Shown: piece after piece, positions 1-8,694 of the stretch
How positions within the stretch are numbered: the stretch's first letter is position 1
How the letters are laid out: each line of letters opens with the position of its first letter
Assembly (NCBI GenBank): GCA_036322835.1
Contig: AP027304.1
Span: 2,356,001-2,420,000, forward strand
Origin: Tenuifilaceae bacterium CYCD
GTDB taxonomy: Bacteria > Bacteroidota > Bacteroidia > Bacteroidales > Tenuifilaceae
Direction of reading: 5' to 3'
DNA length: 64,000 bases
Position numbers and translations under genes: made by a program
The notes under the pieces: generated by a model
Database searches by the model: none
What the model saw: the letters and a program-made list of their open reading frames with translations, nothing else
Told to the model about the DNA's origin: nothing

Positions 1-1251
1 AGGCTTGATAAGTTGTTCGGTTACGAATTCACTTCCAGGTTTCAGATTCATGGAATAGATTGGGATATGAGGTACTATCAGGATGGAGCATTGAATGGAG
101 CATATCCCAGCGGTGCGTCTGAGTATCTTAAGACTGACGCTAAGGATTTATTTTTTAGGGCTCAGGTTAATTATAGGCAAAGTGACCATAATGTAATTAT
201 AGGAATAGAGAGTTCAACATTCTTTTATAATGGAGATAAAATACATAGCTCCAATGTTAATTTAAATTATAGAGGAGATAATTCTAGTGAAGATTATCAT
301 AGGTTAAACCCTTGGCTGGAATATGTGTATGAAAAGCCGGTATATAATATAGCCTCGTATTTGCAATACATTTCACCGAGATTGTTTGATCGACTACAAA
401 TAACTCTTAGTGGACGATTCGATAGAATGTTTTTCGATTACAAGGACACCATGATGGTCAATCCAAATAAATCGAAGTATTTTCAAATGTTCACACCTAG
501 AGTTGCAATGGTTTACTCTTTTAACAATCAATTGCTTGTTAAAGCAATCTACGGAAGGGCATTTCGTACACCATCTCCTACCGAAATGTTCGGCTTAAAT
601 ACCTATACTCTAGCATCGAATATTGACGAGTTGAAGCCAGAGATAGTTACGAATGTTGATGTGGGCGTTGTTTGGGAGCCTCGAACTGGATTAAAAGTGA
701 GAGTGAACTCATTCTTGGTAAATTTCCAGAATCAGATTGCATATAGTGTGGCAAATAAGAATTTGAGTACAAATGTTTATACATTGAAAACAGCCGGAAT
801 GGAATTTTCTGCACAGTATGCAACTCAATCCTTTTCAGGTTTTGCAAATATGTCGTACTTCAGACGCATTGATGAAACTGTTTTGGATAGTACAATCTCC
901 GAAAATGGTTCTAGGATAACATGGGCTCCATCAATGCTTATAAAAGCAGGTTTTTTGTATAAGTACAATAGGTTTAGCGTGTCGTCACTTTTTTACTATC
1001 AGAACAAATCTTACCGACGGAACTCCGACAAGTTTGATGAAATGGAGAAATTTAGATCATACAATTATGTTGATGGCTGGGTTACTGTCGATTTAAAAGG
1101 AACTTTTAGGTTTACAAACAAATCAGAAATAGGGATTTCTATAAAGAATGTGTTGGATGCAGAGCGGTATTTTGTTAAGAATAATCCCTATATGTTCGAT
1201 TATAAGTTGGAGGGTAGGATAATTACGGGGGAATATATTGTTAAGTTCTGA
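1..1251 (+). CDS. TonB-dependent outer-membrane receptor, C-terminal part (5' end outside window)
   Basis: This is the beta-barrel portion of a TonB-dependent receptor, a protein that imports a ligand across the outer membrane using energy from TonB-ExbBD. The frame is open to base 1, so the signal peptide and plug lie upstream of the window. The visible 416 residues alternate amphipathic strands, include the family motif YGRAFRTPSPTEMF near residue 188, and end in phenylalanine, the usual barrel-insertion signal. No plug residues are present, so the substrate cannot be read. A TTG at base 13 could be mistaken for a start, but coding clearly continues 5' of it. The next gene is separated by about 90 bases. 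Confidence 0.9.
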   Translation, partial: RLDKLFGYEFTSRFQIHGIDWDMRYYQDGALNGAYPSGASEYLKTDAKDLFFRAQVNYRQSDHNVIIGIESSTFFYNGDKIHSSNVNLNYRGDNSSEDYHRLNPWLEYVYEKPVYNIASYLQYISPRLFDRLQITLSGRFDRMFFDYKDTMMVNPNKSKYFQMFTPRVAMVYSFNNQLLVKAIYGRAFRTPSPTEMFGLNTYTLASNIDELKPEIVTNVDVGVVWEPRTGLKVRVNSFLVNFQNQIAYSVANKNLSTNVYTLKTAGMEFSAQYATQSFSGFANMSYFRRIDETVLDSTISENGSRITWAPSMLIKAGFLYKYNRFSVSSLFYYQNKSYRRNSDKFDEMEKFRSYNYVDGWVTVDLKGTFRFTNKSEIGISIKNVLDAERYFVKNNPYMFDYKLEGRIITGEYIVKF

Positions 1252-1343
1252 TACTATTAAAGAATTCTCAAAGATTTTCTAAGTTTTTGGTGGGGTGTTT
1301 TAAAGTTTGGTTGTATTATACTTAGAACTAAAAACATCAAATC

Positions 1344-1766
1344 ATGAAAATTCAATTAAAACTATTGATAATAGTTGTTTTAATCCTTACGCTAGGTAAT
1401 TTTAATGTTTATTCGCAAAGGGATGCGAAGAATAAATCAAATCCACCACATAAAACAGTTGTGGCGAAAAAACAAAATAGATGGGTTAAGCGAGTTGCGT
1501 ACCACCCAGGTTGGGCTCCAAGGCGAGTATACTACCATCGTTGGGTGTATTTTCCAAAGCACAACTTTTATTGGGATAATGTTAAGCAGGTTTACATTTA
1601 TCGTAGTGGCCTGAAATGGGTTGCAGTGGCAACATTGCCAAAGTCTTATGTGAATGTTGATTTAGAAAAAGAAAAAAGTGTGGAATTAACCGATGTTGAT
1701 GATTTTACCGAAACAGTTTACGATAAGAATGACGAGCATATTAAAACGTTAAAGGTTGAGGAGTAA
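1344..1766 (+). CDS. Small secreted basic/aromatic protein, unknown function
   Basis: A 140-residue protein with an N-terminal signal peptide (hydrophobic residues 5-22, likely cleaved after VYSQ). The mature part is rich in Arg, Lys, Trp and Tyr between residues 45 and 95, with a pattern of the type YWDNVKQVYIYRSGLKWV, then turns acidic at the C-terminus. Similar short periplasmic proteins with W/Y-rich cores occur in Bacteroidota, but I know of no assigned function. It ends just before a strong bidirectional hairpin terminator shared with the convergent gene at 1826. I see no catalytic motif. Confidence 0.7.
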   Translation: MKIQLKLLIIVVLILTLGNFNVYSQRDAKNKSNPPHKTVVAKKQNRWVKRVAYHPGWAPRRVYYHRWVYFPKHNFYWDNVKQVYIYRSGLKWVAVATLPKSYVNVDLEKEKSVELTDVDDFTETVYDKNDEHIKTLKVEE

Positions 1767-1790
1767 TTTATAAAGATTGAAGGTTGATAG

Positions 1791-1824
1791 AAAAAAGGGA
1801 TATCGAAAAAGATATCCCTTTTTT
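1791..1824. terminator. Bidirectional hairpin terminator
   Basis: A perfect 14-base inverted repeat (AAAAAAGGGATATC and its complement) with a six-base loop. The arms carry A and T runs, so it serves both the gene ending at 1766 and the convergent gene ending at 1826. Confidence 0.85.
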
Positions 1825-1825
1825 C

Positions 1826-3517
1826 TTATTCTATTTTGAACTTAAGATTTTCTTCTGTTTTATTACCAAGTTTATCGGTGACAATTATGGTTAATGTATA
1901 AATCTTGCCTTGCGCCAGTTTTTCAATTGGGTTCTTGTAAGGAGTTAACTTCCCTTGGTCAATTGAATAGTTAATGGTTGCATCGCCTGAAAGATTATCG
2001 GTGGTTGCCAGGTATATTTTTACATCGGGTGAGTAAACTTTTATGGTCTCGTTATTTTCGGTTACTTGTTTGTGAGGTTTTACGCTGAAATGATAGAAGA
2101 TTTCTGGAGCAATATTGTCAACCCCTAGTTCAAACGAAAGGAAATTGATGTTGTCAACATTGTCGAACCCTGTGCATTTTATTAAAAAGTATCCGCTTTG
2201 TTCTATGCTGAATGGTGATAAGTAGTCGGTTTCTGCGGATTTGTTAATGTTGTACGTAATTCTGTTAACCCCGGCTTCTTTATCGTTTGCAATAATCTGA
2301 ATTTTTGTAGATGGGCCAATCCACAGCGTGTCGCGTTGGATAAGTTTTGGACCATCGAGTTTGTAGGTGAGCGTAGGTCCCGATATATCAATTGTTGGCA
2401 TGGTAAACGATTCGGTACTGGCGCCAGATTGACTGCGGTTGTTTACGTTATCAACGGCATACGATTTAACATTCATGGTACCCATGATATCCGATAGCAG
2501 CACTGGCTTTTCGTACTTGCTGAATTCTCCATTATTGAGAGAGTAGTATATTTCCTTAACTCCTGACTTGTTATCAACCGCGGCAACCTTTAGTTGGCTT
2601 CGTCCCGATGAAAATTCTTTATCGCCAACCATGTAAGAGTTTCCTACAATTTCTTCGAAAACCATAGGCGGGGTTTTGTCAACAAAAAATGTAAATATTC
2701 GAGGGGTTTCCTTATTACCAACTTTGTCCGTTGCATACCATGTAATTGTATGCTCACCTTCAGTAATCCGGGATGTTTGTAATGGTTTTGAGTAAACCGT
2801 ATATTCTGAGGAGTCAATGCTGTACTTTATATCCGTTACTCCAAATGTATCAGTAGCAGCAAGCATTAGCGTTGCCCTGCCCGATAGTATGTTTTCGAAT
2901 CTATCCCCGTTGGTTTCTAACGTTGAGGTAGGAGGTGTGCTGTCAACAATAAATCTGCGAATAATTTCATCCTCCTTATTGCCCAAATTATCAGTAGAGT
3001 ATGCTTTTAATTCGTAGAGTCCTTCTTTGTCAAAAACAATTGGATCTGAATATTCTTTGAACGGCTCTCCATTTACTGAGTAGTAAGTTTTATTAAGGCC
3101 AGCATCTGCGTCGGTCGCCGAAATTTCCAGAACACTTCCGCCTGCTAGGTATAGGGTTTCTTTGATTTCTTTTTTTGTTGATTGGTTGAATTGAAGCTTA
3201 GATTGAGGTGGAATTCCATCGGCAAAAAGTTTGAAGTTGATTTTTCGTCCAACGTAAAGATCAAGATGTGTCATTTGGATGGGGCCACTTCCATTCCAGT
3301 AAAGAGGATCTCCCTTTTTGTTGACTCCAACCATTTCTATGGCATCAGAGCCATCCGCTTTTGTGCCAATGTATATGTTTACAGGAGTTTTAGGTGAAAC
3401 AAACAGATGATTGGATGAATCAATGTAAAACGATTTGGTTTCTTCTTGCCCTAACGCAGCAATAGAAATCAATGAAAAAATCAATGAGAAATTATATTTA
3501 TTGATAATATGTTGCAT
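1826..3517 (-). CDS. Secreted protein with five OmpL47/Ig-like repeats
   Basis: A 563-residue exported protein with a signal peptide ending near AALGQ. After an N-terminal domain of about 100 residues it carries five repeats of 75-90 residues. Each contains a D..GV..YYS.N...F..Y core followed by a Y..D..GN stretch, as in YYSVNGEPFKEY then STDNLGNKED. This is the pattern of OmpL47-type or Ig-like beta domains seen in envelope and adhesion proteins. It is the last gene of the minus-strand cluster starting at 6848 and lies 29 bases after the OmpA-like gene. Its N-terminal domain resembles that neighbour, suggesting duplication. A structural or cell-surface role is inferred; no enzyme motif is visible. 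Confidence 0.85.
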   Translation of the reverse strand: MQHIINKYNFSLIFSLISIAALGQEETKSFYIDSSNHLFVSPKTPVNIYIGTKADGSDAIEMVGVNKKGDPLYWNGSGPIQMTHLDLYVGRKINFKLFADGIPPQSKLQFNQSTKKEIKETLYLAGGSVLEISATDADAGLNKTYYSVNGEPFKEYSDPIVFDKEGLYELKAYSTDNLGNKEDEIIRRFIVDSTPPTSTLETNGDRFENILSGRATLMLAATDTFGVTDIKYSIDSSEYTVYSKPLQTSRITEGEHTITWYATDKVGNKETPRIFTFFVDKTPPMVFEEIVGNSYMVGDKEFSSGRSQLKVAAVDNKSGVKEIYYSLNNGEFSKYEKPVLLSDIMGTMNVKSYAVDNVNNRSQSGASTESFTMPTIDISGPTLTYKLDGPKLIQRDTLWIGPSTKIQIIANDKEAGVNRITYNINKSAETDYLSPFSIEQSGYFLIKCTGFDNVDNINFLSFELGVDNIAPEIFYHFSVKPHKQVTENNETIKVYSPDVKIYLATTDNLSGDATINYSIDQGKLTPYKNPIEKLAQGKIYTLTIIVTDKLGNKTEENLKFKIE

Positions 3518-3546
3518 ATTCGAATGTTTATTCGTGTCAAATATTA

Positions 3547-4473
3547 CTATTTGGGTAATGTGAATTTGAATTCAACCCTTCTGTTTAGCTTGTGCTTTGA
3601 ATCGGGGCAGTTTACACCCTTGGTGCAGTCGTTTATTATGCGAGTATCGCCAAAACCTTTGGGTTTCAACCTTCGGATTTCGATGCCTTTGGCTACAAGA
3701 TAATTTACAACGGATTGAGCTCTGCGTTCCGACAGCGCCATGTTCGATTCCGATGATCCTCGGGCATCAGCATGGGCGCCTATCTCAATCAGCAACTCGG
3801 GGAATTCTTTCATAATCTGAAGCATTCCCTCAAGGTTCTCATACGATTCGGGGAGTAGTTTTGCGCTGGCTGTTTCGAAGTATATATTGTCGATTTTAAA
3901 TATTGCCTCGGGCGATACTACTATCTTGTATGTTAAAGTATCCCCAGTGTTCCCGACATTATCAACGGCGAATACCTGTAATTCAGACTCACCCTGGCTT
4001 TCAAATGGAATTGAGCCGCTATAGGCGTTAAATTGCGATCCATTAATAGAGTAATATGTAGATTTAACTCCGGAGTAATCATCCTTGGCATCAATCGATA
4101 ATTTTGAAGCGATATCAACGTATAGCCGTTTTTCCTTTCCAAACAAAAGGCCTTTTTCGACCTTAACCTTTGGCTTTGGTCCTTTGGCATCGGCAATAAC
4201 CATGTATCTGATTTTTTCGCCTTTGTTGTTATATACGAAGTAATGCCGACCGGGTCCATCGAAGTACATGGGGTTTGCAAGTGTGTCGGTACTAGGTATT
4301 AAAGCCTTGTTGTTGGGCTGGTTGCTTGGTGAAACAAAAAAGTAAATTGGAGAATCAACTTTTACGAAGATTTGACCATTTGTACCAACGTGTAAATTCG
4401 AAGATGGTTCCTGAGCAATTGCAGAATAATGAGCAATAAGTACCAATATAGAAATAATCGTAAAAAATCTCAT
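3547..4473 (-). CDS. OmpA-family protein with one Ig-like repeat
   Basis: A 308-residue exported protein. Its signal peptide (residues 1-20) is followed by an N-terminal domain paralogous to that of the next gene, one OmpL47/Ig-like repeat (about residues 115-185, with TYYSINGSQFNAY), and a C-terminal OmpA domain (about 195-306). The OmpA domain has the expected IYFETASAKL start, the HADARG turn and ALSERRA helix that contribute the diaminopimelate-binding Asp and Arg, and a final NRRVEF strand. The protein should therefore anchor to peptidoglycan in the periplasm. Its Ig-like repeat links it to the larger repeat protein 29 bases downstream. It follows the PP2C gene by about 80 bases. Confidence 0.9.
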   Translation of the reverse strand: MRFFTIISILVLIAHYSAIAQEPSSNLHVGTNGQIFVKVDSPIYFFVSPSNQPNNKALIPSTDTLANPMYFDGPGRHYFVYNNKGEKIRYMVIADAKGPKPKVKVEKGLLFGKEKRLYVDIASKLSIDAKDDYSGVKSTYYSINGSQFNAYSGSIPFESQGESELQVFAVDNVGNTGDTLTYKIVVSPEAIFKIDNIYFETASAKLLPESYENLEGMLQIMKEFPELLIEIGAHADARGSSESNMALSERRAQSVVNYLVAKGIEIRRLKPKGFGDTRIINDCTKGVNCPDSKHKLNRRVEFKFTLPK

Positions 4474-4553
4474 GTAGAATGTTTTAAAATGCTAAAGTAA
4501 CAAAACAAATATTAAGTAAAGAATTTTAGTTTGCTGATTTAGATCACTCTTCG

Positions 4554-6461
4554 TTAAATCTTTATTGGATTGCCGCTGAGTTTAAAACCAATTACCATTA
4601 CGTCATCTATTGGGTCATAATCTTTACCTCGCCATTCCTCCAGTGTTGTTTCTAAAATCTCTTGCTGCTGGATCATTGGTAGTTCGTGAATCTTTAAGAG
4701 AAGTTCCTTGAATTTTTTCGATGAAAACTTTTGACCATCGGCACCGCCAAATTGATCTATAAATCCATCGGAGAAAATGTAGAAGCATGTTGGTGAGTTT
4801 ATGTTGACTGTATGCATTGTGAATTCGCGCTTCTCTTCTTTTTGCAATCCTCCAATTGGAACTGGATCGCCTTTGATTTGGTTGAGTTCTCCGTTCGATA
4901 TGTAGTAGAGCGGGTTTTTTGCGCCAGCATACTCAACGGTTTGGCCATTGTTTGTGATATGGCAGAGAGCCATGTCCATGCCATCGCGACTATCGTTGTT
5001 CTCTTGTTTTAGGAGATACCTTACATATCGGTGCATCTCGTTGAGCATTTTGTTGGGCTCGGTAATCCCGCTTCTTGCTAAAGTGTCAAGAAGATTGAGG
5101 CCGATCATGCTCATGAACGCACCAGGAACGCCATGTCCGGTACAGTCTACAGCTGCAATCAAAAATCCACACTGTCCATTCGCTCTTGCTGGGAGGTGAA
5201 TGAAATGACGGTTGGCTTTTGTTTCCTCCGCATTGGAGCATGTGTAGCCTGTAAACCAGTAAAAATCGCCGCTAACTATTTCTCGGGGTTGAAATAGTAT
5301 GAATGCATCGTTTATGGTGTTAACAAGCATGTCGTAAGTGGGCAACAAGGCATCCTGTATACGTTGAGCGTAGTTGATGCTACTTGTAATATCTCGATTT
5401 TGCTTCTCTATTTGCTTTAGAGCAACCATTAATTCATTACTCTTGGCTTCAATTAAGTCTCTTTGCTGGGCTATCTCAAAATTTTGTTTTTTTAACTTTT
5501 CGTTCGAACGTTTCTTTTGAAGGTAGTATCGGGTAATCATGCCTGAAATCCCTATTACTGCAAGAATGATGACAATGAATATATTCCGAACTAGTTTCTG
5601 ATTCTTAATGGTTGCATCCTGTAATGCTTTTTCTTTGCTGAGGAGATCAATCTTCATCTGCTGTTCCTGTGTAATCTGTTCAACCTTAGCTAGGCTGTCC
5701 GAGACACTTTCGAGCGCTTGTTTTTTCGAATTAAGTTCTTGTTCGGTTAACTCTTTTTGGTTTTTTATTTCGGAAAGTTGATTTTGAGCTTGGTTGACCA
5801 TTTCTTTGGCTTCGGCTTCCTTTTTTGAAACCTCGTCGCGCTGTATTTTTCTGCTGAATGCAGTGTAGAGTGAAAAGTATTCTGCAGATTTATTTGCATC
5901 GCCCAATGCATCGTATATTTCAGATAGTAAAGAGTATGTGTTTCTTAATAATTTTGGGTCGTTTATTTCTTTAGCAATGCTATTGGCATTTTCGGCTGGT
6001 TTGAGGGCCTGCTTGGGCTGGTCGGAATCCTTGTAGGCATTGGCAATGTTTATTAATGTTGATGCAATTTCGGGTTTTCGGCCCTGTTGTTGATTAATGG
6101 CAAGGCATTTCTCAAAATACGATATCGCCTCAGTATAATTTTCCTGATCAACATTAATCATCCCAATATTTGTATAAAGAATCTTTAAGGCGTTGTTATT
6201 ACCAATGCTTTGGCTAAGTGTAATCGCTTTTAGGAAGATGTTTTTGGCATCGTTAGGGTTGCCATTAACCCAGTATGCCGTTGCCGATTTAGTGTATAAA
6301 GATATTGCTGAATTGAAGTCGCCGGAGGATTCTTGCTCCTTGGCTTGGTTCAAATTTTCTTGTATTTCTTTTTGTAAGGCTGGCGAAAGAGTCTTTGTTT
6401 GCGCAGCAGCAAACACACTAGTAGATAGTAGTATACAGAAAAAAAGAATTCGTTTTGTCAT
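4554..6461 (-). CDS. TPR - coiled coil - TM - SpoIIE/PP2C serine phosphatase
   Basis: A 635-residue signalling phosphatase. A signal peptide (1-20) precedes TPR repeats (about 28-200) that should lie in the periplasm. A coiled coil (205-290), a transmembrane helix near 292-313 and a cytoplasmic coiled coil lead to a SpoIIE-type PP2C domain (about 385-632). Metal-binding aspartates are visible in SGDFYWF, VDCTGHGVPGAFMSM, FSDGFID and DDVMVIGF. The family dephosphorylates Ser/Thr on STAS or SiaC-type partners. The gene starts nine bases after the SiaC-like gene, so the two are almost certainly cotranscribed and probably form an enzyme-substrate pair. A paralog with the same layout lies at 50244. 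Confidence 0.92.
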   Translation of the reverse strand: MTKRILFFCILLSTSVFAAAQTKTLSPALQKEIQENLNQAKEQESSGDFNSAISLYTKSATAYWVNGNPNDAKNIFLKAITLSQSIGNNNALKILYTNIGMINVDQENYTEAISYFEKCLAINQQQGRKPEIASTLINIANAYKDSDQPKQALKPAENANSIAKEINDPKLLRNTYSLLSEIYDALGDANKSAEYFSLYTAFSRKIQRDEVSKKEAEAKEMVNQAQNQLSEIKNQKELTEQELNSKKQALESVSDSLAKVEQITQEQQMKIDLLSKEKALQDATIKNQKLVRNIFIVIILAVIGISGMITRYYLQKKRSNEKLKKQNFEIAQQRDLIEAKSNELMVALKQIEKQNRDITSSINYAQRIQDALLPTYDMLVNTINDAFILFQPREIVSGDFYWFTGYTCSNAEETKANRHFIHLPARANGQCGFLIAAVDCTGHGVPGAFMSMIGLNLLDTLARSGITEPNKMLNEMHRYVRYLLKQENNDSRDGMDMALCHITNNGQTVEYAGAKNPLYYISNGELNQIKGDPVPIGGLQKEEKREFTMHTVNINSPTCFYIFSDGFIDQFGGADGQKFSSKKFKELLLKIHELPMIQQQEILETTLEEWRGKDYDPIDDVMVIGFKLSGNPIKI

Positions 6462-6470
6462 GGTAAAAGG

Positions 6471-6848
6471 CTATTGTTCGGCAATGAAATTTACTTTTAA
6501 TGGGGTCATGTGCGCAAATTCAACACCCTCGTCAATCATATCCTGATCATCCTCTCGGTGGAACCAGTTTACTTCTACTTGGTAACCTTCTTTTGCAATT
6601 TTTTCAATGTAGCCAATTAGGTCAAGAAGTTTTTTTGAGGACGAAGAATTTAGGTACTCCAATCTCAAATTAATTATTGTGAGTGGCTTGGGAGCATTGA
6701 TGTACTCAACGATGTACCTTTCGAGAGGCCTGTAGAATTCAACAGCATCTTCGGGTAACGATTTGCCTCTAATTTCGAAAAGGCCACTGTCTCCATTGGC
6801 ATTAATTTCAGGAGAGTCTATTCTTCCTTCAATGTGAAGTTGATCCAT
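6471..6848 (-). CDS. SiaC-like regulatory phosphoprotein (DUF1987 family)
   Basis: A 125-residue cytoplasmic protein with the DUF1987/SiaC fold pattern. It has an N-terminal strand pair, a G..LPEDA..FY.P...Y segment, then LRLEYLNSSSSKKLL. The serine run is at residues 68-71; in the Pseudomonas SiaABCD system, as I recall, the regulatory phosphosite of SiaC is Thr68, so position and context agree. SiaC-type proteins are switched by a dedicated kinase and a PP2C phosphatase. The phosphatase candidate follows nine bases downstream. No SiaB-type kinase and no GGDEF partner are encoded nearby. It is first in the minus-strand cluster, so its promoter should lie in the 6849-7368 gap. Confidence 0.88.
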   Translation of the reverse strand: MDQLHIEGRIDSPEINANGDSGLFEIRGKSLPEDAVEFYRPLERYIVEYINAPKPLTIINLRLEYLNSSSSKKLLDLIGYIEKIAKEGYQVEVNWFHREDDQDMIDEGVEFAHMTPLKVNFIAEQ

Positions 6849-7368
6849 GATCGTTAGTTTAATTTATTTTAACGTTAAGTGTGTTTTAAATGTTCCATGT
6901 GAATTAGTCCATTTTTGAACAGAAAGTCTGAAAAAATGACCTTAAAATTTAATGATTTTTTATTGATCTGTCGAATGTTTTGTTCGATATTCGGAGATAA
7001 AATATCTCGTGGTTAATTATGAACGGGTTAGAAACCTCTTAAAAAAAACGTTGTTTTAAAAGGATGCATTAATAAGTTTTTCTGCCCTGTTTTTCTTAGT
7101 CCTGGTCTTGTTTGGCATCAGGATACTTTGTAGGAACCTACAACAATCGACTTTGCTTTACAAAGATTTTTATTCGGCCATTTTCTGAAATCATTCTCAC
7201 TTTTCAAAACTGCGAAGTTTTTTCTAATGTCTGAACATACTCTCAAGTTATAGATATTCAAAAAAAACGTGTTTTTCTATTGAAACTAAATCAGCACTCA
7301 TTCGTTTATTAGGACTGTGTCTATATATTTTGGGAATAAAATTGTAACTTTACTATTGGCTTATAATT
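6849..7368. other. Divergent intergenic region with several short palindromes
   Basis: A 520-base non-coding gap between the SiaC-like gene (minus) and birA (plus). I see no RNA gene. It contains a TTAACGTTAA palindrome (6869-6878), an AAAAC-GTT-GTTTT dyad (7045-7057), a TTGTAGG-AA-CCTACAA dyad (7128-7143) and an AAAAAC-GT-GTTTTT dyad (7263-7276). Any of these could be operators, but no exact promoter pair was found. Confidence 0.5.
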
Positions 7369-8130
7369 ATGATGATGCAAAATGACAATGGTTTGAATTT
7401 CGATATAGTTTGGCATGATATAGTTTCCTCAACCAACGATGTTTGCATGCATGCAGCCAATGAGGAAGGAACAGAGGGGGTGGTAATTGCCGCTATGTAC
7501 CAAGAGCAAGGACGAGGACAACGAGGTAATGCTTGGGAAAGCAATTCGGGTTTAAATCTTACGTTTAGCATTCTGCTTCGTCCAATTTTCTTAAGAGTTG
7601 AGGAACAGTTTTTGATTTCGAAAGTTGTTGCCGTTTCGGTGTGCGATTGGATTAGCGCCTATTTAGAGTATAAGGATGTTGCGATAAAATGGCCGAACGA
7701 TATATATATCGGTAACAGTAAGGTTGCTGGTATCCTGATCGAGAATAGTTTTAGTTCTTCTCAGTTGAATGTTTCGGTTGTTGGTATTGGCATTAATCTT
7801 AATCAGGTGAACTTTACCTCGGATTTGCCCAACCCAACATCGATGAGATTGGAAACTTTAAAGGAGTTTGATTTGCAACAATCTCTGGATGAGTTCTTAA
7901 GCTGTTTTAAGGGGCGTTACTTACAGATACAATCCAATAATGTTTCGGCTATTGACGAAGAATATATGAGAAGATTGTATAGAAAAGATATCTACTGCAC
8001 TTATCGGTCAAGTAACGATGAATTTAAGGCAAGAATAGTTGGTGTTAAGCCAACGGGTGAGTTGTTATTGATGACCGACGATGGGCAGGAGCGATCGTTT
8101 GCATTTAAGGAAATTACGTTTGTTATCTAA
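7369..8130 (+). CDS. birA: Biotin--[acetyl-CoA-carboxylase] ligase, monofunctional
   Basis: This enzyme activates biotin with ATP and attaches it to the lysine of biotin carboxyl carrier proteins. The 253-residue protein has the biotinyl-adenylate loop in GRGQRGNAWES (about residues 47-57), the catalytic-lysine strand KWPNDIYIGNSKVAGILIE (about 103-121) and a small C-terminal beta domain. It lacks the N-terminal helix-turn-helix of the E. coli protein, so it should not act as a repressor. Three ATG codons in a row start at 7369; any could be used, and the protein changes by only two residues. Confidence 0.93.
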   Translation: MMMQNDNGLNFDIVWHDIVSSTNDVCMHAANEEGTEGVVIAAMYQEQGRGQRGNAWESNSGLNLTFSILLRPIFLRVEEQFLISKVVAVSVCDWISAYLEYKDVAIKWPNDIYIGNSKVAGILIENSFSSSQLNVSVVGIGINLNQVNFTSDLPNPTSMRLETLKEFDLQQSLDEFLSCFKGRYLQIQSNNVSAIDEEYMRRLYRKDIYCTYRSSNDEFKARIVGVKPTGELLLMTDDGQERSFAFKEITFVI

Positions 8131-8145
8131 TAATGTATTTGTTCC

Positions 8146-8553
8146 TTATATCGCATTAAATGCTTTAGCAATGCCTTCGGCAAGTGCATCAACACCCTCA
8201 CTGATTTTTTTGCCAAGCATCATTTTCATCATCATGTTGAGTTCTGCCTTGATGGTGATTTTTAATCGGGTGTCGTAGGGTGCGGCTTCTTTCAGTTGAA
8301 TCCAAAGGTAGAATTCTAATGGAATGCGTTCGTCTCCGGTGAATTTGAGTGTCGAAAACTCTTCTTTTTCTACAAGTTTGATTCCAAATGGACCCATGCC
8401 CTGATAGCTAAAGCTGCAACTGTTTTCTTCGGCCTGCCAGTTTTCCAATTTATCCTGAGCAAGTGGGGTGAAATTTCTGAAATCGGATAGAACCTTGAAT
8501 ATATCCTCAGATCTTTTGTTGATTGCAACAACTTTGCTTTCGTAGGTTTCCAT
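8146..8553 (-). CDS. SRPBCC (START-like) family protein
   Basis: A 135-residue protein with the pattern of a START/polyketide-cyclase-like helix-grip fold. An N-terminal strand with ESKVVAINKRSEDIFKVL is followed by a short helix pair, then strands and a long C-terminal helix (GVDALAEGIAKAF). Members bind hydrophobic ligands, but the ligand is unknown here. It converges with birA with a 15-base gap. There is no signal peptide, so it is cytosolic. Confidence 0.75.
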   Translation of the reverse strand: METYESKVVAINKRSEDIFKVLSDFRNFTPLAQDKLENWQAEENSCSFSYQGMGPFGIKLVEKEEFSTLKFTGDERIPLEFYLWIQLKEAAPYDTRLKITIKAELNMMMKMMLGKKISEGVDALAEGIAKAFNAI

Positions 8554-8666
8554 TTTTAGTCATTTTTGAGACCGCAAAGAAAGTAAAAATGGTTTAATAA
8601 GGCAAGATTTGTTTTTTAGAGAGGTTTGCACGGGGGCTTTCCTTAACATATTTAACCATTGTTTGT

Positions 8667-8674
8667 TATATTTG
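8667..8674 (+). promoter_or_regulatory. -7 element (TATATTTG) of the lipoate ligase gene
   Basis: An exact Bacteroidota TAnnTTTG box 20 bases before the ATG at 8695. No good -33 element is visible. Its position supports the ATG start rather than the upstream TTG at 8686. Confidence 0.6.
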
Positions 8675-8694
8675 ATTAACTATTCTTGCAATTT

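Noticed and set aside
13-1251. TTG at 13 as a true start for the TonB receptor fragment
   Set aside because: The frame stays open to base 1 and lacks a signal peptide and plug, so the gene begins outside the window.
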